From an uncultured Dialister sp. (GTDB lineage: Bacteria > Bacillota > Negativicutes > Veillonellales > Dialisteraceae): a stretch of 17,826 bases of DNA. Positions 1 to 7,061 of this stretch are shown one piece after another; position 1 is the stretch's first letter; each line of letters begins with the position of its first letter. The notes under the pieces are model-generated. The model did no database searches and had not been told where the DNA came from. It saw nothing but the letters and a program-made list of their open reading frames with translations. The position numbers and the translations under genes were made by a program. The stretch lies in the NCBI RefSeq assembly GCF_900541605.1, contig NZ_UQKJ01000030.1, positions 1 through 17,826 of the forward strand, in the 5' to 3' direction.

Positions 1-927
1 GAGCCAGCCAACGCGGCGGGGACGGCCGGTGACAGTGCCGAATTCATGGGCCGTATTCCGGATGTAGTCTCCCGTTTCATCCAGGAGTTCCGTGGGGAAC
101 GGGCCCTGGCCTACGCGGGTGCTGTATGCTTTCACCACGCCGAAAATATTCTGCATCATATGAGGTCCGATGCCGGCACCGATGCAGGCGCCGCCGGCGG
201 TAGGATGGGAAGAAGTAACGAATGGATAGGTACCGTTATCGCAGTCCAGCATGGAAGCCTGGGCGCCTTCGAAGAGGACGTTCTTGCCTTCCCGTACCAG
301 GGTCTGCACGGTGTAGTTCGTATCGGTCACATAGGGGCGGAGCTTTTCAGCGTATCCGAGATAATCGTCCAGCATGGTTTCATAGTCGAAGCCTTCCATG
401 CCATAGAGCTTTTCCAGGAGCATATTCTTCTGGGCCACATTGTATTTCAGTTTTTCCGCAAAGGTTTCCTTGTCCATGAGGTCGCACATACGGATGCCGA
501 TGCGGTTGATCTTATCTGCATAGCAGGGTCCGATGCCGTTCTTTGTGGTGCCGATTTTATGGCTTCCCTTCCGGGCTTCTTCTGCTTCATCGAGACGGAT
601 ATGGTAGGGGAATACCACCTGGGCACGGGTGGAAATCTGGAGATGCTTTGCATCGATTCCCTGGTCTTCGAGCCGTTTCATTTCTTCCAGAAGGCTCTTG
701 GGGTCCACTACGACGCCGGTGCCGATGATGCAGATGGTGCCGGGATACATAATGCCGCTGGGCATGAGGCGGAGCGGATAAGCCTTGCCGCCGGTAACTA
801 CGGTATGGCCTGCGTTATTTCCCCCCTGGGAGCGGACGACTACGTCTGCCTTTGCGGCGAGATAATCAACGATCTTGCCTTTACCTTCATCGCCCCACTG
901 GGCACCGATTACCATTGCTGTTGCCAT
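1..927 (-). CDS. purA: Adenylosuccinate synthetase, 5' part (runs off left edge)
   Basis: PurA joins IMP and aspartate using GTP to make adenylosuccinate, the first committed step from IMP to AMP, in the cytosol. Translating the minus strand from the ATG at 927 gives 309 open residues, starting MATAMVIGAQWGDEGKGKI, which contains the family's GTP-binding QWGDEGKGK segment. NNAGHT follows near residue 41, then KIGTTKNGIGP (IMP-site region) and VLFEGAQ. The family is about 425-430 residues, so roughly the last quarter lies outside the window; nothing in the visible part is broken. A good ribosome binding site (AGGAAGGA) sits 8-9 nt upstream of this ATG; an internal ATG four codons in is less likely to be the start. 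An extended -10 promoter lies about 90 nt upstream, so purA looks separately transcribed from rplI. Identification is near certain. Confidence 0.97.
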   Translation of the reverse strand, partial: MATAMVIGAQWGDEGKGKIVDYLAAKADVVVRSQGGNNAGHTVVTGGKAYPLRLMPSGIMYPGTICIIGTGVVVDPKSLLEEMKRLEDQGIDAKHLQISTRAQVVFPYHIRLDEAEEARKGSHKIGTTKNGIGPCYADKINRIGIRMCDLMDKETFAEKLKYNVAQKNMLLEKLYGMEGFDYETMLDDYLGYAEKLRPYVTDTNYTVQTLVREGKNVLFEGAQASMLDCDNGTYPFVTSSHPTAGGACIGAGIGPHMMQNIFGVVKAYSTRVGQGPFPTELLDETGDYIRNTAHEFGTVTGRPRRVGWL

Positions 928-1016
928 GTTTCATTCTTCCTTCCTGTACGGAATTCCCACATGCTGCTCTTGGGAAAGTGTTCTATACGCTTCATTCACG
1001 CGCAATTTACGCTACT

Positions 1017-1022
1017 ATTATA
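1017..1022 (-). promoter_or_regulatory. Extended -10 promoter of purA
   Basis: Reading the minus strand, TATAAT is preceded by TGG (a TGn extended -10) about 90 nt before the purA start. No good -35 hexamer stands at 16-18 nt, as expected for extended -10 promoters. It lies between the palindromic element and purA, so transcription would start downstream of that element. Confidence 0.6.
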
Positions 1023-1109
1023 CCATAAACGGGAAGGACTGTCTGTGAATGGGTGAGATAACCAAAAACAGCCGAGAAAATCTTCCTTACCTGAAGCAAG
1101 AAATTAATC

Positions 1110-1266
1110 AGGAATGAGGAGTGAGAAATGAGGAATGGTTGTGCGGCGCACAAATCATATAGCGCCGCTGATGATATATTTGGCAGCTTTGCTGCTAATT
1201 CATCAGTAATGCGGCGCCTTTATAATTCTGATGCGCCGCCACCTTCATTCCTGATTCCTCATTCCT
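1110..1266. repeat. Nested palindromic (MITE-like) intergenic element
   Basis: The outer arms AGGAATGAGGA (1110-1120) and TCCTCATTCCT (1256-1266) are perfect reverse complements. Inside are GCGGCGCA (1143-1150)/TGCGCCGC (1232-1239), GCGCCGCTGATGA (1162-1174) with TCATCA (1200-1205) and GCGGCGC (1211-1217), and a central GCAGC-TTT-GCTGC hairpin (1183-1195). The tetranucleotide AATC lies directly outside both ends (1106-1109 and 1267-1270) and could be a target-site duplication. There is no coding capacity. The architecture resembles a small non-autonomous mobile or palindromic repeat; whether copies occur elsewhere cannot be seen from this window. Confidence 0.6.
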
Positions 1267-1316
1267 AATCTCCAATTCCCCCACTCCTGTTTAATACAAT
1301 TCCCAATCATTCCTAT

Positions 1317-1349
1317 AAAAAAATCCCATGGTTTCTGCCATGGGATTTT
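1317..1349 (-). terminator. Intrinsic terminator of the yybS-gdpP-rplI unit
   Basis: A 12-bp stem (AAAATCCCATGG, 1320-1331, with CCATGGGATTTT, 1338-1349) closes a 6-nt loop just past the rplI stop. On the minus strand the stem runs into seven T. Confidence 0.9.
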
Positions 1350-1352
1350 CTT

Positions 1353-1799
1353 TTATTCTGCCACTACGGAAACGTGGACGGTGCTGGTCACCTGCTGGTG
1401 TACCCAGACTTCCACATCGTATTCGCCCAATGTCTTGATGGGGTTCTTGAGGCGGATATTTTTCTTTTCCAGTTTGAATTTATACTGTTTTTCCAGGGCT
1501 TCACTGATGTCTTTGCCGGTGACGGAACCGAAGATTCTTCCATCTTCACCGCTCTGGACTTTAATGACCACTTTCACCTTTTTCAGCTGGGCTGCCATGA
1601 TGACCGCTTCATCGGCGGCTACCTTGTCCTTGAATACTTTGGATTCCTGCCGCTGGGCTGCGGTATTCAGGTTTCCCTTCGTTCCTTCCACGCCCAGTCC
1701 TTTACGGATCAGTACGTTGCGGCCGTAGCCGTCGGAGACTTCTACAACGTCTCCCTTTTTTCCCATTTTTTTGACATCCTGTAAGAGTACGACTTTCAT
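1353..1799 (-). CDS. rplI: 50S ribosomal protein bL9
   Basis: bL9 binds 23S rRNA at the base of the L1 stalk and helps reading-frame maintenance. The 148-residue protein has the usual length and layout. The N-terminal RNA-binding domain (about 1-50) starts MKVVLLQDVKKMGKKGDVVEV and contains the bL9 signature region GYGRNVLIRKGLG. A charged connecting helix follows (about 45-75), then the C-terminal domain (about 80-148) with GRIFGSVTGKDI. Its ATG overlaps the gdpP stop as ATGA (4 nt), and its strong AAAGGAGGAG binding site lies inside the last gdpP codons, so the two genes are almost certainly translationally coupled. A strong intrinsic terminator follows directly. Confidence 0.98.
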   Translation of the reverse strand: MKVVLLQDVKKMGKKGDVVEVSDGYGRNVLIRKGLGVEGTKGNLNTAAQRQESKVFKDKVAADEAVIMAAQLKKVKVVIKVQSGEDGRIFGSVTGKDISEALEKQYKFKLEKKNIRLKNPIKTLGEYDVEVWVHQQVTSTVHVSVVAE

Positions 1800-3787
1800 T
1801 CTTTCTCCTCCTTTATTTGTTTGCGGACTTCCGCAATGATTGTCTTTTCTGCTTCTTCCCGGTTTCCTTCCTTACCGAGCTGGGCACCGGCTACGGTGAG
1901 ATGGCCGCCGCCGCCCAGAGCTTCCATGACCACCTGCACATTGATGGAACCATCGGACCGGGCCGACAGGCACAACCCCTTTTCGGTATAGTAGAAGAGG
2001 AAGCTGGCCCGGATTTCCTTGATGGTCACAAGGTAATCGGCCACCTGACCAGCCAGTATCTGGGATTCCTCCACATGTTCCGGACAGGAGGCGATGGCGA
2101 TGGTGCCATCCACCAGCTTCATATCCGCCAGGATTTCCGCCTTGGTGCGGATGCTGCTGATGTCTTCTTCAAACAGCCGGTGTACCAGCTTCGTATCGGC
2201 GCCGCAGCGGCGCAGGAAGCTGGCGGCATCAAAGGTACGGACGCTGGTCTGGACGGCGAAGTTCTTCGTGTCCACCACGATGCCCGCATAGAGGCAGGAC
2301 GCCTCGAGTTCATTCATTTCCTCATCACCGCCGTAGTACTGAACCAGTTCAGAAACCAGTTCCGACGCCGACGAAGCGGAAGGCTCCATGTAAGTCAAAA
2401 GGGGCGCGGAAATCATGGTGCTGGCTCTCCGATGATGGTCGATGACCACTTTCTTTTTTGCCTTTCTCAGAACTTCCGGCGCTGCCACCAGTTCAGGTAT
2501 ATGGGTATCTACAATAACCACCACGGTCTTGTCGGTGATGAGGCCCTTTGCCTCCCCTTCATCCACCAGGAGTCCTTCGGCCTGGCCGCTCTTCTCGATG
2601 GCTTCCACCATCTTTTTGCAGGTATCCCTTTCCTTCGAAAGGACGATATGGGTTTCCTTGTGGGATGCCCTGGCCAGGTGGGATACGCCTACCGCAGCCC
2701 CTAAGGCATCAAAGTCTTCATGGGCATGACCCATGATGAGCACTGTGTCGGCGCCATCGATGATTTCCTTCAGCGCCTGGGCCACTACGCGGACCCTGAC
2801 GCGGGTGGAGCTGACGGCGGTAGGTAATTTACCGCCAAAGGCCTTCACATCTTTACCGATACGGACAATGGCCTGGTCACCGCCCCGGCCCAGGGCCAGG
2901 TCCAAAGAAACCTGGGCTTCTTCGAACTGCTTGGCAAAGCTGTCTTCACTCTGCACGACGCCGATGGACAATGTCACCGGGATACGGTTCACCGTATGGA
3001 TGGCCCGCACCTGATCCAGAATATCGAAATTGCTTTCCATGAGCTCTGTCAGGGCCTTTTGGGAAACGCAGGTCACGAAATCAGTGGTGGAATACTGCTT
3101 GATAAATCCATCGCGGCTGCTGAAATAGGAAAGCACCTTTTCCGTCACGTCCGACAGGAGCGCCGATTTTTCCATATCCGTCATATCTGAAGTGACTTCC
3201 GATACGTTATCGATACGGATGATACCGAATACGGGCCGTGCCTCCGTGCATTCCCGGACCGCCACTTCTACATCAGTGCGATCCATGAAATAGAACACCA
3301 TGAACGGCGACTGGGTACCGCCGCCGATATCCACGTCGATGAACTTGTGGAATACCCGGAAGAACGTGCCTCCTGCATGGCAGTCAAACCAGCCCGTTTT
3401 CCCCCAGATTTTTGAAATTTTCTGTCCGGTCACCAGGTTCTGGAACCGTACGCCCTCCTGGGCGTCTTTCCCGATCCACCCCCGGAAAACATTATTGGCC
3501 CAGACCAGTTCCTTCTTCTCATCCATCATGGCGATGCCTACGGGAAGGTTCTTCACCGCATACACCGTACCGGCGGATACGCCGGCGGACAGGTCGTCCA
3601 GGTACCGGAGCAGCCGTTTCTCCTGGTAATAGTCGCAGCGCTTGATGTAAACCACACAACCCGCCACGACGATGAAGAGAAGGAGTCCCAGCTGCCAGTT
3701 CTGGGTTGCCAGCATGACCACCGCTGCCAGAAGCAGGGCCAGCATGATTCGGGACGTTTTCTTGTACACCCAAATGTCACTGAGCAT
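1796..3787 (-). CDS. gdpP: Cyclic-di-AMP phosphodiesterase GdpP (DHH/DHHA1)
   Basis: GdpP hydrolyses c-di-AMP at the membrane and so influences potassium and osmolyte balance and cell-wall stress. The 663 residues show the full family layout. Two membrane helices lie at about 13-48 and a PAS-like domain at about 65-170. A degenerate GGDEF domain (about 185-310) reads STTDF at the signature position, typical of GdpP and not a working cyclase. The DHH/DHHA1 phosphodiesterase spans about 335-655. Metal-binding motifs are intact: GHAHEDFDALGA (353-364), VDTH (426-429), DHH (450-452), VVDTKNF (504-510) and GGGGH (625-629). The start ATG has an AGAGGG site about 5 nt upstream. yybS lies 141 nt upstream and rplI overlaps its end. 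This arrangement is conserved in Firmicutes. Confidence 0.96.
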   Translation of the reverse strand: MLSDIWVYKKTSRIMLALLLAAVVMLATQNWQLGLLLFIVVAGCVVYIKRCDYYQEKRLLRYLDDLSAGVSAGTVYAVKNLPVGIAMMDEKKELVWANNVFRGWIGKDAQEGVRFQNLVTGQKISKIWGKTGWFDCHAGGTFFRVFHKFIDVDIGGGTQSPFMVFYFMDRTDVEVAVRECTEARPVFGIIRIDNVSEVTSDMTDMEKSALLSDVTEKVLSYFSSRDGFIKQYSTTDFVTCVSQKALTELMESNFDILDQVRAIHTVNRIPVTLSIGVVQSEDSFAKQFEEAQVSLDLALGRGGDQAIVRIGKDVKAFGGKLPTAVSSTRVRVRVVAQALKEIIDGADTVLIMGHAHEDFDALGAAVGVSHLARASHKETHIVLSKERDTCKKMVEAIEKSGQAEGLLVDEGEAKGLITDKTVVVIVDTHIPELVAAPEVLRKAKKKVVIDHHRRASTMISAPLLTYMEPSASSASELVSELVQYYGGDEEMNELEASCLYAGIVVDTKNFAVQTSVRTFDAASFLRRCGADTKLVHRLFEEDISSIRTKAEILADMKLVDGTIAIASCPEHVEESQILAGQVADYLVTIKEIRASFLFYYTEKGLCLSARSDGSINVQVVMEALGGGGHLTVAGAQLGKEGNREEAEKTIIAEVRKQIKEEKE

Positions 3788-3848
3788 TTTACCCTCTGTA
3801 AACCTCGATTTCTAAAAAATCCAGTCTCCAAATAATTTCTTCGTGCCG

Positions 3849-3866
3849 CCGGAACCCCTCTTCCGG
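3849..3866 (-). other. Small hairpin in the yybS-gdpP spacer
   Basis: CCGGAA and TTCCGG form a perfect 6-bp stem with a 6-nt loop in the 141-nt spacer. No T-run follows on the minus strand, so it is not a standard terminator; it may be an RNA processing or stabilising structure. Purpose unknown. Confidence 0.3.
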
Positions 3867-3928
3867 TCACCCTTAATCCTAACCGAAATAAAGAATGAAT
3901 GCAAATCAAAGGAAAAAGCAGGCATCTA

Positions 3929-4885
3929 TTACATGTAATTTCTCTTTTTCCGATAGTCCACCGCCATGTCCGCGATGCCCAGGAATACGACGAACATCTG
4001 GACAAAGCCGATGAAGGCGGAAAGGATCATAATGAAAAGCCGGAGGGGCTTCATCATGGGATACCGATGGGGCAGCCACCACACCACCGCCAGCCCCTGG
4101 AGCCAGAAGATGGTGACACAGAGGGTGCCCAGGTTATAAGCCACATAGGACACCTGCTCCTGGTCCTTGAAAAAATACTGGCATCCCAGGACCACCAGGT
4201 ACAGAAGGATGGTGCCCTTCGGGAATTCCCACCGCTCAAAGGGCGGAAGGTGGGGAATGTCGCTGATACCCATCTTTTTGAAAATATGGGCACCCAGGGT
4301 CATGGAGGCCCAGGAATAGAATACGGAAACCGCCACCAGCGTATAGGGCACCGACTTTTCCATGGCATCCATGAGAAATTCCACCTTCTCCTTCGCCTGG
4401 TCCAGTGCCTCCCCGCTGTAGAAAGAAGGCAGCACTTCCAGCATGCTGTCCTTCATCTGGGCCATGCCTTCCCCGCCGAAGAGAAGAGATGGAATCCCCA
4501 GCAGGTACAGGGCTGCAATGCCCTCAGCCACCAGGGCGATGAGCACCACCGCAGCGCCGGCGAAAAGGGTCTTTGCCGCCGATACCTTGTACCGGTAACA
4601 GATGCCCATGACCACACCGAGGAGGCCAAAGATGGCACACACAAAGGCAGCGGATACCACGCCAAAAAATGTGGAATCCAGGATGAGCACCCCTGTGGTA
4701 ACTACCACGGGCCATTTCACACCTTCCTTCATGCCCAGGTAGGCAATGGGAAGGGGAATGAGAAGAAAGACCACCGTCGACAAAAGGGGCATGTAAAAGC
4801 CCAGAAGGGACAGCACCACCGCCAGAGCCGTGCACATGCCCGCCAGCACGACGGCGTGGTTATTCCCGGAAATTCTATGATCCAT
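3929..4885 (-). CDS. yybS: YybS-like integral membrane protein (DUF2232)
   Basis: This is a 318-residue hydrophobic protein with about eight predicted membrane spans (roughly 10-30, 35-55, 58-78, 80-97, 105-130, 178-200, 225-245, 258-278 and 285-308). It matches the DUF2232/YybS family by topology, the cytoplasmic LPPFERWEFP segment near 220, and position directly before gdpP and rplI. The molecular function of the family is not established. The reading frame is open 23 codons further upstream, but I chose the inner ATG (MDHRISGNN) because AAGGAG stands 7 nt before it and an extended -10 lies just upstream of that; the longer start would place the promoter inside the gene. The C-terminus is basic (DYRKKRNYM). 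It is probably the first gene of the yybS-gdpP-rplI transcript. Confidence 0.85.
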   Translation of the reverse strand: MDHRISGNNHAVVLAGMCTALAVVLSLLGFYMPLLSTVVFLLIPLPIAYLGMKEGVKWPVVVTTGVLILDSTFFGVVSAAFVCAIFGLLGVVMGICYRYKVSAAKTLFAGAAVVLIALVAEGIAALYLLGIPSLLFGGEGMAQMKDSMLEVLPSFYSGEALDQAKEKVEFLMDAMEKSVPYTLVAVSVFYSWASMTLGAHIFKKMGISDIPHLPPFERWEFPKGTILLYLVVLGCQYFFKDQEQVSYVAYNLGTLCVTIFWLQGLAVVWWLPHRYPMMKPLRLFIMILSAFIGFVQMFVVFLGIADMAVDYRKKRNYM

Positions 4886-4922
4886 ACGATTACTCCTTAT
4901 ACACATTTGTAGTAGATATATT

Positions 4923-4928
4923 ATTGTA
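4923..4928 (-). promoter_or_regulatory. Extended -10 promoter of yybS
   Basis: On the minus strand TACAAT is preceded by TGG, 37 nt before the chosen yybS ATG. No clear -35 box is present at normal spacing. A hairpin-forming stretch (about 4938-4985) lies immediately upstream. Confidence 0.5.
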
Positions 4929-5175
4929 CCATATATTGGGAAGCGCCGGGACAAAATGATGTCCGCAGGCCGGTTCTGCGTTCCCGAAGTTTAGTGTTTT
5001 AGCATGCTTACCGGTAGAATCAATGGCGCAGGGCTGGTATCTTTTACCTGTCAGACAACTGGATCGCCCTACAGCGGATGACTGATGACCTGGCATTCAG
5101 CGGCAAGGCTCAGCAGCCTCAGCTCCCTTCATTCAATTCTCAGATTTATCTTTCTGCCACAGGGCTTCCTGCTTG

Positions 5176-5184
5176 TGATATAAT
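5176..5184 (+). promoter_or_regulatory. Extended -10 promoter of rnjA
   Basis: TGA followed directly by TATAAT (5179-5184) is a perfect -10 with TGn extension. No good -35 is seen. It would give an AT-rich leader of about 105-110 nt before the rnjA start. Confidence 0.6.
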
Positions 5185-5299
5185 AGGAAAAGCGACTATG
5201 GAACGGCTTTTTAATTGGTATGTTTATATGTATGCTGCATGTATTTCTATGTGAGGATACATTTTTATTTTATAAAAATTAAATAGGAGGATTTTAATC

Positions 5300-6961
5300 T
5301 TGGCAAAAGCTAGATTACAGATCATTCCCCTGGGCGGACTGGGGGAAATCGGAAAGAACATGACTGTCTTCCGTTACGGCGACGAAATTATCGTAATTGA
5401 TGCAGGCATGGCCTTCCCGGAAGAAGACATGCTGGGGATCGATATCGTTATCCCCGATTTCAGTTATCTCATTGAAAACAAGGATAAGATCAAAGCCATC
5501 CTGATCACCCATGGTCACGAAGATCACATCGGCTCCCTTTCTTATCTCTTAAGAGAAGTTTCTGCACCGGTCTATGCCACCCGCCTCACCTGCGGGCTCA
5601 TCGAAGGCAAACTGAAGGAAGCCCATATTACAAATGCTGACCTCCACGTGGTGAAATCGGGGGATGAATTCAAAGCCGGTTCATTCAAGTTCGGTTTCTT
5701 CCATGTGTGCCATTCCATTCCTGATTCCTGCGGCATCTACCTCCGCACCCCCATCGGCACCATCGTCCATACGGGGGATTTCAAGTTCGACCATTCTCCG
5801 GTGGACGGCGAACTGACGGACATGTACAAGCTCGCTGAACTGGGACACCGGGGAGTCCTCGTGCTCTGCGCCGATTCCACGAACGCCCAGCGTCCGGGAT
5901 ATACCCCGTCCGAAGCGGTAGTACGCCGTTCCCTTCTTGAAGCCTACGCCGATGCCCGGGGCCGCATTATTCTTGCCACCTTCGCATCCAACGTATCCCG
6001 TATCCAGATGGCCGTTGACGCTGCCGTTGCCTTCAAGCGGAAGGTCTGCGTCTTTGGCCGGTCCATGGTAAACGTGGTAGGTATTGCCCTGGAAATGGGT
6101 TACCTGAAAGCGCCGGAAGGCACATTCATTGAGCCGGAAGAAATCAACCGGTACCGGGATGACCGCCTCTGCATTCTCACCACCGGCAGCCAGGGTGAAC
6201 CGATGGCCGGGCTGTCTCGCATGGCTGACGGCAGCCATCGGCAGGTGCAGATCCATGCAGGAGACACCGTCATCATCTCCGCTTCCCCGATTCCCGGCAA
6301 CGAAACCAGCGTAGGCCGCACCATCGACAGCCTCATGCGCCTCGGCGCCCATGTGGTAACAAGCGCCACCACCAGGGTCCATGTTTCCGGCCACGGTTCC
6401 CAGGAAGACCTGAAGACCATGCTCTCCCTGGTACAGCCGAAGTTCTTCATTCCTGTCCACGGCGAATACCGGATGCTCTGCAGCCATGCGGAACTGGCGG
6501 AAAGCCTGGGCGTGAAGAAGCAGAACATCCTGATCGGAGAAAACGGCTCTGTCTTTGAATTCACGAACCGCAGCGGCAAGATCAACGGTAAAGTACAGGC
6601 CGGCCCCGTCTTCGTCGATGGCCTCGGCGTAGGGGATGTAGGAAATATCGTCATCCGCGACCGGCAGCAGCTGGCCCAGGACGGCGTGGTCATCGTGGTC
6701 ATTGCCCTGGAAAAGGGAAGCAACCAGGTCCTGGCGGGTCCGGATATCGTTTCCCGGGGATTCGTCTATGTCCGTGACAGTGAAGCCCTCCTCTCGGAAG
6801 CCAAAGACCGTATCGAATCGGTTCTTGACCGCTGTGAAGCCGGCAATGTGACGGAATGGAATGCCATCAAGACCCAGATTCGTGATACCCTGGGCAAGTA
6901 TTTCTACGACCGCACCAAACGGCGCCCCATGATTCTCCCCATTATCCAGGAAGTGAAATAA
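5300..6961 (+). CDS. rnjA: Ribonuclease J (metallo-beta-lactamase/beta-CASP RNase)
   Basis: RNase J is a 5'-3' exonuclease and endonuclease acting in mRNA decay and rRNA maturation. The 553-residue protein has normal length. The metallo-beta-lactamase fold carries the zinc motif HGHEDHIG (H71, H73, D75, H76), H138, and D160 in HTGDFKFD. The beta-CASP domain spans about 205-360 and contains ATFASNVSRIQ. HVSGHGSQEDL (361-371) and FIPVHGEY (383-390) complete the active site and RNA 5'-end pocket. The C-terminal domain is about 440-553. The start codon is TTG at 5300, supported by a perfect AGGAGG 9 nt upstream and by the family-typical start just before LQIIPLGGLGEIGKN. A 12-bp terminator follows, so it appears monocistronic. 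I cannot tell J1 from J2 type. Confidence 0.96.
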   Translation: MAKARLQIIPLGGLGEIGKNMTVFRYGDEIIVIDAGMAFPEEDMLGIDIVIPDFSYLIENKDKIKAILITHGHEDHIGSLSYLLREVSAPVYATRLTCGLIEGKLKEAHITNADLHVVKSGDEFKAGSFKFGFFHVCHSIPDSCGIYLRTPIGTIVHTGDFKFDHSPVDGELTDMYKLAELGHRGVLVLCADSTNAQRPGYTPSEAVVRRSLLEAYADARGRIILATFASNVSRIQMAVDAAVAFKRKVCVFGRSMVNVVGIALEMGYLKAPEGTFIEPEEINRYRDDRLCILTTGSQGEPMAGLSRMADGSHRQVQIHAGDTVIISASPIPGNETSVGRTIDSLMRLGAHVVTSATTRVHVSGHGSQEDLKTMLSLVQPKFFIPVHGEYRMLCSHAELAESLGVKKQNILIGENGSVFEFTNRSGKINGKVQAGPVFVDGLGVGDVGNIVIRDRQQLAQDGVVIVVIALEKGSNQVLAGPDIVSRGFVYVRDSEALLSEAKDRIESVLDRCEAGNVTEWNAIKTQIRDTLGKYFYDRTKRRPMILPIIQEVK

Positions 6962-6968
6962 CATATGG

Positions 6969-7002
6969 TCCCCTGTCCCCTTCGGGGATGGGGGATTTTT
7001 TT
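6969..7002 (+). terminator. Intrinsic terminator of rnjA
   Basis: A 12-bp stem (6969-6980 with 6984-6995, including two G-T wobbles) closes a TTC loop and is followed by seven T. It starts 7 nt after the rnjA stop. Confidence 0.92.
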
Positions 7003-7061
7003 ATAGGGAATCCTCTGCCATCCCCATGTATTCTGTTTTAATCGATTTCCAAGGAGCCATT

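Larger units (their letters stand above)
928..1352. other. 425-nt gene-free gap between rplI and purA
   Basis: No supported gene lies here. From left to right the gap holds the purA leader and promoter, a 157-bp nested palindrome (1110-1266), an ATTCC-rich tail (about 1267-1312) and the rplI terminator (1317-1349). In many Firmicutes the replicative helicase gene dnaB sits between rplI and purA; it is absent here. Confidence 0.8.
4886..5299. other. Divergent yybS/rnjA intergenic region (414 nt)
   Basis: No gene is supported. The region holds the yybS promoter at its left end, an imperfect hairpin at 4938-4985, and the rnjA promoter and leader at 5176-5299. The stretch from about 5019 to 5256 is open in one plus-strand frame for roughly 78 codons but lacks a credible start, binding site or recognisable homologue, and the rnjA -10 lies inside it. 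It may be decayed coding sequence. Confidence 0.6.

Noticed and set aside
928..1016. Purine riboswitch in the purA leader
   Set aside because: The leader is only about 90 nt and shows no purine aptamer core or terminator/antiterminator pair that I could recognise.
46..1056. A 336-codon plus-strand open frame at the left edge
   Set aside because: It is antisense to purA, which has clear conserved motifs, a binding site and a promoter.
1110..1312. ATTCC/GGAAT repeats as a CRISPR array
   Set aside because: The repeats are inverted and degenerate, with no constant repeat length or unique spacers, and no cas gene is in the window.
3899..4912. A 337-codon plus-strand open frame opposite yybS
   Set aside because: Histidine-rich antisense shadow; the minus strand has a sensible membrane protein with binding site and conserved neighbours.
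4886..4954. Longer yybS N-terminus (23 extra codons)
   Set aside because: It would cover the -10 box and the AAGGAG site that serves the inner ATG; the extra residues do not look like family sequence.
5681..6964. A 427-codon minus-strand open frame opposite rnjA
   Set aside because: The sense strand encodes a complete RNase J; the antisense product has no family motifs or start signals.
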